Shown: positions 59,605 to 61,322 of the stretch, piece by piece
Numbering within the stretch: position 1 is the stretch's first letter
Layout of the letters: each line of letters starts with the position of its first letter
Assembly: GCA_934668285.1 (NCBI GenBank)
Contig: CAKUNB010000001.1
Coordinates: forward strand, 1 to 61,322
Direction of reading: 5' to 3'
DNA: 61,322 nt
Source: an uncultured Oscillospiraceae bacterium
GTDB taxonomy: Bacteria; Bacillota; Clostridia; Oscillospirales; Oscillospiraceae
The notes under the pieces: generated by a model
Told to the model about the DNA's origin: nothing
What the model saw: the letters and a program-made list of their open reading frames with translations, nothing else
The model's database searches: none
Made by a program: the position numbers and the translations under genes

Positions 59605-60298
59605 CCATGTGGGCTTTGTCTACAACTCCGGCGAGACGGTGCTGCGGGACGTGTCCTTCACGGCCAAGCAGGGCGAGGTCACGGCGCTGGTCGGCCCCTC
59701 CGGCGGCGGCAAGACCACCGTTTCCCGTCTGGCCGCCCGCTTCTGGGACTATCAGAAGGGCAAAATCACCGTCGGCGGCATGGACGTTTCCAAAATTGAC
59801 CCCGAGCAGCTGATGCGCCTGTACGCCATCGTGTTCCAGGATGTGACGCTGTTTAATAACACCATCATGGAGAACATCCGTCTGGGCCGCAGGGACGCCA
59901 CGGACGAGGAGGTGCTGGCGGCGGCGCGGCTTGCCAACTGCGACGAATTTGCCGAAAAGCTGCCCGACAAGTGGAACACCGACATCGGCGAAAACGGCTG
60001 CGCTCTCTCCGGCGGCGAGCGCCAGCGCATCTCCATTGCCCGCGCATTTTTGAAGGACGCGCCGATCATCCTGCTCGACGAAGCCACGGCCAGTCTGGAC
60101 GTGGAGAACGAAATCCTCATCCAGACGGCGCTGTCCCGCCTGATTCAGAACAAGACCGTGCTGATTATCGCCCACCGGATGCGCACCGTGGCCGGCGCCG
60201 CCGCCGAACAGGGCAGCCCCGCCGACCTCTACGCCAAAAACGGCCTCTACACCCACATGGTAAACCTCCAGGCCGAAACCCAAAGCTGGACGATCTAA
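59528..60298 (+). CDS. ABC exporter nucleotide-binding domain (fragment of broken gene)
   Basis: 256 aa, overlapping and out of frame with the membrane fragment. Walker A ALVGPSGGGKTTVSRLA near residue 55, Q-loop VFQDVTLFN, signature LSGGERQRISIARAF near 158, Walker B IILLDEATASLDVEN near 179, and H-loop IIAHRMRTVAGA. Straight after this, about 12 residues normally present (the DKIVVL..G.V strand) are missing before AEQGSPADLY, an in-frame second deletion. Without a membrane domain it cannot work as an exporter alone. Confidence 0.8.
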   Translation: MNEILDYPIQTGSEQLTNEGCDIVFDHVGFVYNSGETVLRDVSFTAKQGEVTALVGPSGGGKTTVSRLAARFWDYQKGKITVGGMDVSKIDPEQLMRLYAIVFQDVTLFNNTIMENIRLGRRDATDEEVLAAARLANCDEFAEKLPDKWNTDIGENGCALSGGERQRISIARAFLKDAPIILLDEATASLDVENEILIQTALSRLIQNKTVLIIAHRMRTVAGAAAEQGSPADLYAKNGLYTHMVNLQAETQSWTI

Positions 60299-60306
60299 AG
60301 CCAAAA

Positions 60307-60339
60307 CAACCGGCGGCAGGACTCCCCTGCCGCCGGTTG
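60307..60339 (+). terminator. rho-independent terminator
   Basis: 14-bp stem CAACCGGCGGCAGG / CCTGCCGCCGGTTG with loop ACTCC and a weak T tail, after the ABC remnant. Confidence 0.85.
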
Positions 60340-60364
60340 TGATTTGTCAAAAGACGATCCCGTG

Positions 60365-60544
60365 TGTCATTGCGATGTCGCAGCCGTTGGCGACGAAGAG
60401 GTCTTGCGAATGCGGGCACTCCGCTCGCCGGTCGGAGCGAAGCGACGCGGCAATCTCGTGCAGGCAGTTTCGGATTCGCCGTAATCTATCGAATAATCAA
60501 AACAATTCTGCGAGATTGCCACGGCCTACGGCCTCGCAATGACA
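60365..60544. repeat. 180-bp element, TGTCATTGCGA(T/G)G family, with inverted ends
   Basis: Left end TGTCATTGCGATG, right end CCTCGCAATGACA; interior shares GCGGGCACTCCGC, GGTCGGAGCGAAGCGACGC and GGCAATCTCGTGCAGGCA with the copies at 33743 and 57229, and CGAGATTGCCACGGCC with the right half of 33743. No ORF. Confidence 0.8.
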
Positions 60545-60567
60545 GGAACGGGAGCCGCTTCCGTGTT

Positions 60568-60606
60568 TGTCATTGCGAGGAGGGCGCAGCCCGACGCGGC
60601 AATCCG
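60568..60606. repeat. TGTCATTGCGAGG repeat, single end
   Basis: TGTCATTGCGAGG, AGGGCGCAGCCCGACG and CGGCAATCCG, in the same orientation as the neighbouring element's left end. Confidence 0.7.
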
Positions 60607-60642
60607 TTCCCCACCCCGCGCCCGCAGGTACTTCTGCTCTAT

Positions 60643-60680
60643 GCGTAGGGCGCGATGCCCACATCGCGCCGCGCAGGCAC
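60643..60680. repeat. GTAGGGCGCG palindromic repeat
   Basis: GTAGGGCGCGATGCCC and ACATCGCGCCGCGCAGGC; member of the GTAGGG family closest to the copy at 18294. Confidence 0.6.
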
Positions 60681-60725
60681 TTCCGATTTTACACGATTTG
60701 GATGAATAGCAAAAGCACCGTTACA

Positions 60726-60760
60726 CGCTGTAGGGGCGCTCAATGAGCGCCCCTACAGCG
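60726..60760. repeat. perfect 17-bp palindrome, GTAGGGGCGCTCA family
   Basis: CGCTGTAGGGGCGCTCA and its exact reverse complement separated by a single A. In addition to being a GTAGGG-family repeat it could fold as a very stable cruciform or hairpin after the XRE gene. The stretch 60299-60836 otherwise contains no gene. Confidence 0.75.
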
Positions 60761-60836
60761 CATAACGATACTTTCTGCGCGCGGCGGGTCAGGTGACCCC
60801 GTCCTACAAATACGATCGATGCGGCTCGACCTCTCG

Positions 60837-61277
60837 TCATTCCTTCCAATGCTTCAATTGCGGGACGACGGCCTCCATGTGGGCGCGGACCTGCTCGGCG
60901 GGCCACTGGTCGCTGGCCATGTGCGTCACGCAGAAGTCGATGAGCTGTTCCGGACTGGAATACTTGAATTCGCCGCCGCTGTAGCACCATTTGCAGTATT
61001 CCTCGTTCGGCGCGCCGTCCGGCTCGTGGCTGAGGATGGCATCCTCCAGCGGCATCCCGCAGCACTGGCAGCGCAGCTCCCGCGGCGAGCCGAGCAGCGT
61101 GTTGATCGACACGTCATACAGCGCAGAGAGCAGCTTCAGCGTTTCCGTGTTCGGCACGGTCTGTCCAGTTTCCCAACGCGACACCGCCTGCCGCGTCACG
61201 AATACCTTCTCCGCCAGCTCCTCCTGCGATAACCCCTTCTGCGTCCGCAATTTCAGCAAAATATCCTTCGATTCCAT
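60837..61277 (-). CDS. XRE family regulator with C-terminal zinc ribbon
   Basis: 146 aa. Helix-turn-helix_3 at the N terminus: LRTQKGLSQEELAEKVFVTR, QAVSRWETGQTVPNTETL. The C-terminal part has CQCCGMPLEDA and CKWCYSGGEF, a putative zinc-ribbon domain found in XRE regulators of gut Firmicutes, then YSSPEQLIDF..HM and a helical tail. GGAGG precedes the ATG. The remaining bases to the window end hold only this ribosome binding site and no gene start. Confidence 0.9.
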   Translation of the reverse strand: MESKDILLKLRTQKGLSQEELAEKVFVTRQAVSRWETGQTVPNTETLKLLSALYDVSINTLLGSPRELRCQCCGMPLEDAILSHEPDGAPNEEYCKWCYSGGEFKYSSPEQLIDFCVTHMASDQWPAEQVRAHMEAVVPQLKHWKE

Positions 61278-61322
61278 AACATCCTCCTAATCGCAGCAAA
61301 AAACCGCCGCGTCTCCCATAGC

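Noticed and set aside
60365..60606. Insertion sequence
   Set aside because: Inverted ends are present but there is no transposase or other ORF in or beside the element; kept as a repeat only.

Overview
The window is a gene-dense, GC-rich stretch of what looks like the chromosome of a low-GC-lineage but GC-rich Clostridia member, most likely an Oscillospirales-type gut Firmicute. The basis is the Gram-positive gene set (SepF and DivIVA, RqcH, Mini-III, AbrB, an Ile T-box leader, Hfq downstream of miaA, CsaB-type wall-polymer pyruvylation with SLH-domain proteins, ATP-type PEP carboxykinase, pstSCAB-phoU-phoP-phoR) together with high G+C and several families of short palindromic intergenic repeats. 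No plasmid, phage or transposase gene is visible, and I found no rRNA or tRNA gene. The species cannot be named from the sequence alone.

Layout. Positions 1-4.1 kb: murD-ispD-ispF-membrane protein-queH, nearly all translationally coupled, ending at a bidirectional terminator. 4.2-6.0 kb (minus): a secreted SLH-anchored endonuclease. 6.4-11.4 kb (minus): rpiB, a polytopic membrane protein, an MFS transporter, a DUF3810 metalloprotease-like membrane protein and an M20 amidohydrolase. 11.4-16.5 kb: a repeat-rich gap holding a candidate 93-nt small RNA, then a tightly coupled late-cobalamin operon (TIM-barrel protein-cobT-cobU-cobS-short CobU-like protein-cobC-DUF2284). 16.5-24.1 kb: a strong promoter, a 42-bp inverted-repeat element, then miaB-mutS-mutL-miaA-hfq. 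24.1-27.2 kb: HlyD-like protein, YggS, SepF, DivIVA (cell division). 27.2-33.7 kb: Ile T-box, lipoprotein, ileS, pyrG, acetyltransferase. 34.0-35.8 kb: pckA with its own promoter and terminator. 35.8-40.4 kb: a glycosyltransferase-CsaB fusion, divergent from DUF4330-Wzy/O-antigen-ligase-type protein-57-aa zinc-ribbon membrane protein. 40.5-47.7 kb (minus): AbrB-type regulator, rqcH, Mini-III, ROK glucokinase, a large SLH/DUF4127 protein, FliB-like protein. 47.7-50.0 kb: a duplicated DUF1538 membrane protein and a tandem PII-like protein. 50.0-56.4 kb (minus): the complete phosphate operon. 56.5-60.3 kb: TetR regulator, ZIP metal transporter, methyltransferase, and an ABC half-transporter carrying two internal deletions. 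60.3-61.3 kb: repeats and an XRE/zinc-ribbon regulator.

How it works together. Two SLH proteins (nuclease, DUF4127 protein) would dock to a pyruvylated secondary wall polymer, and the GT-CsaB fusion with the DUF4330/polymerase genes could make and pyruvylate that polymer. The cobalamin block holds lower-ligand activation and nucleotide-loop assembly only; no corrin-ring genes and no cobalamin riboswitch are seen here, which would fit salvage. The miaB/miaA pair serves tRNA A37 modification, and mutS/mutL mismatch repair. The most interesting items are the DUF1538/tandem-PII module, the compact small RNA at 11.64 kb, a hairpin that masks the hfq start, the lipoprotein placed between an Ile T-box and ileS, the two partial CobU-like proteins, and several dispersed palindromic repeat families.
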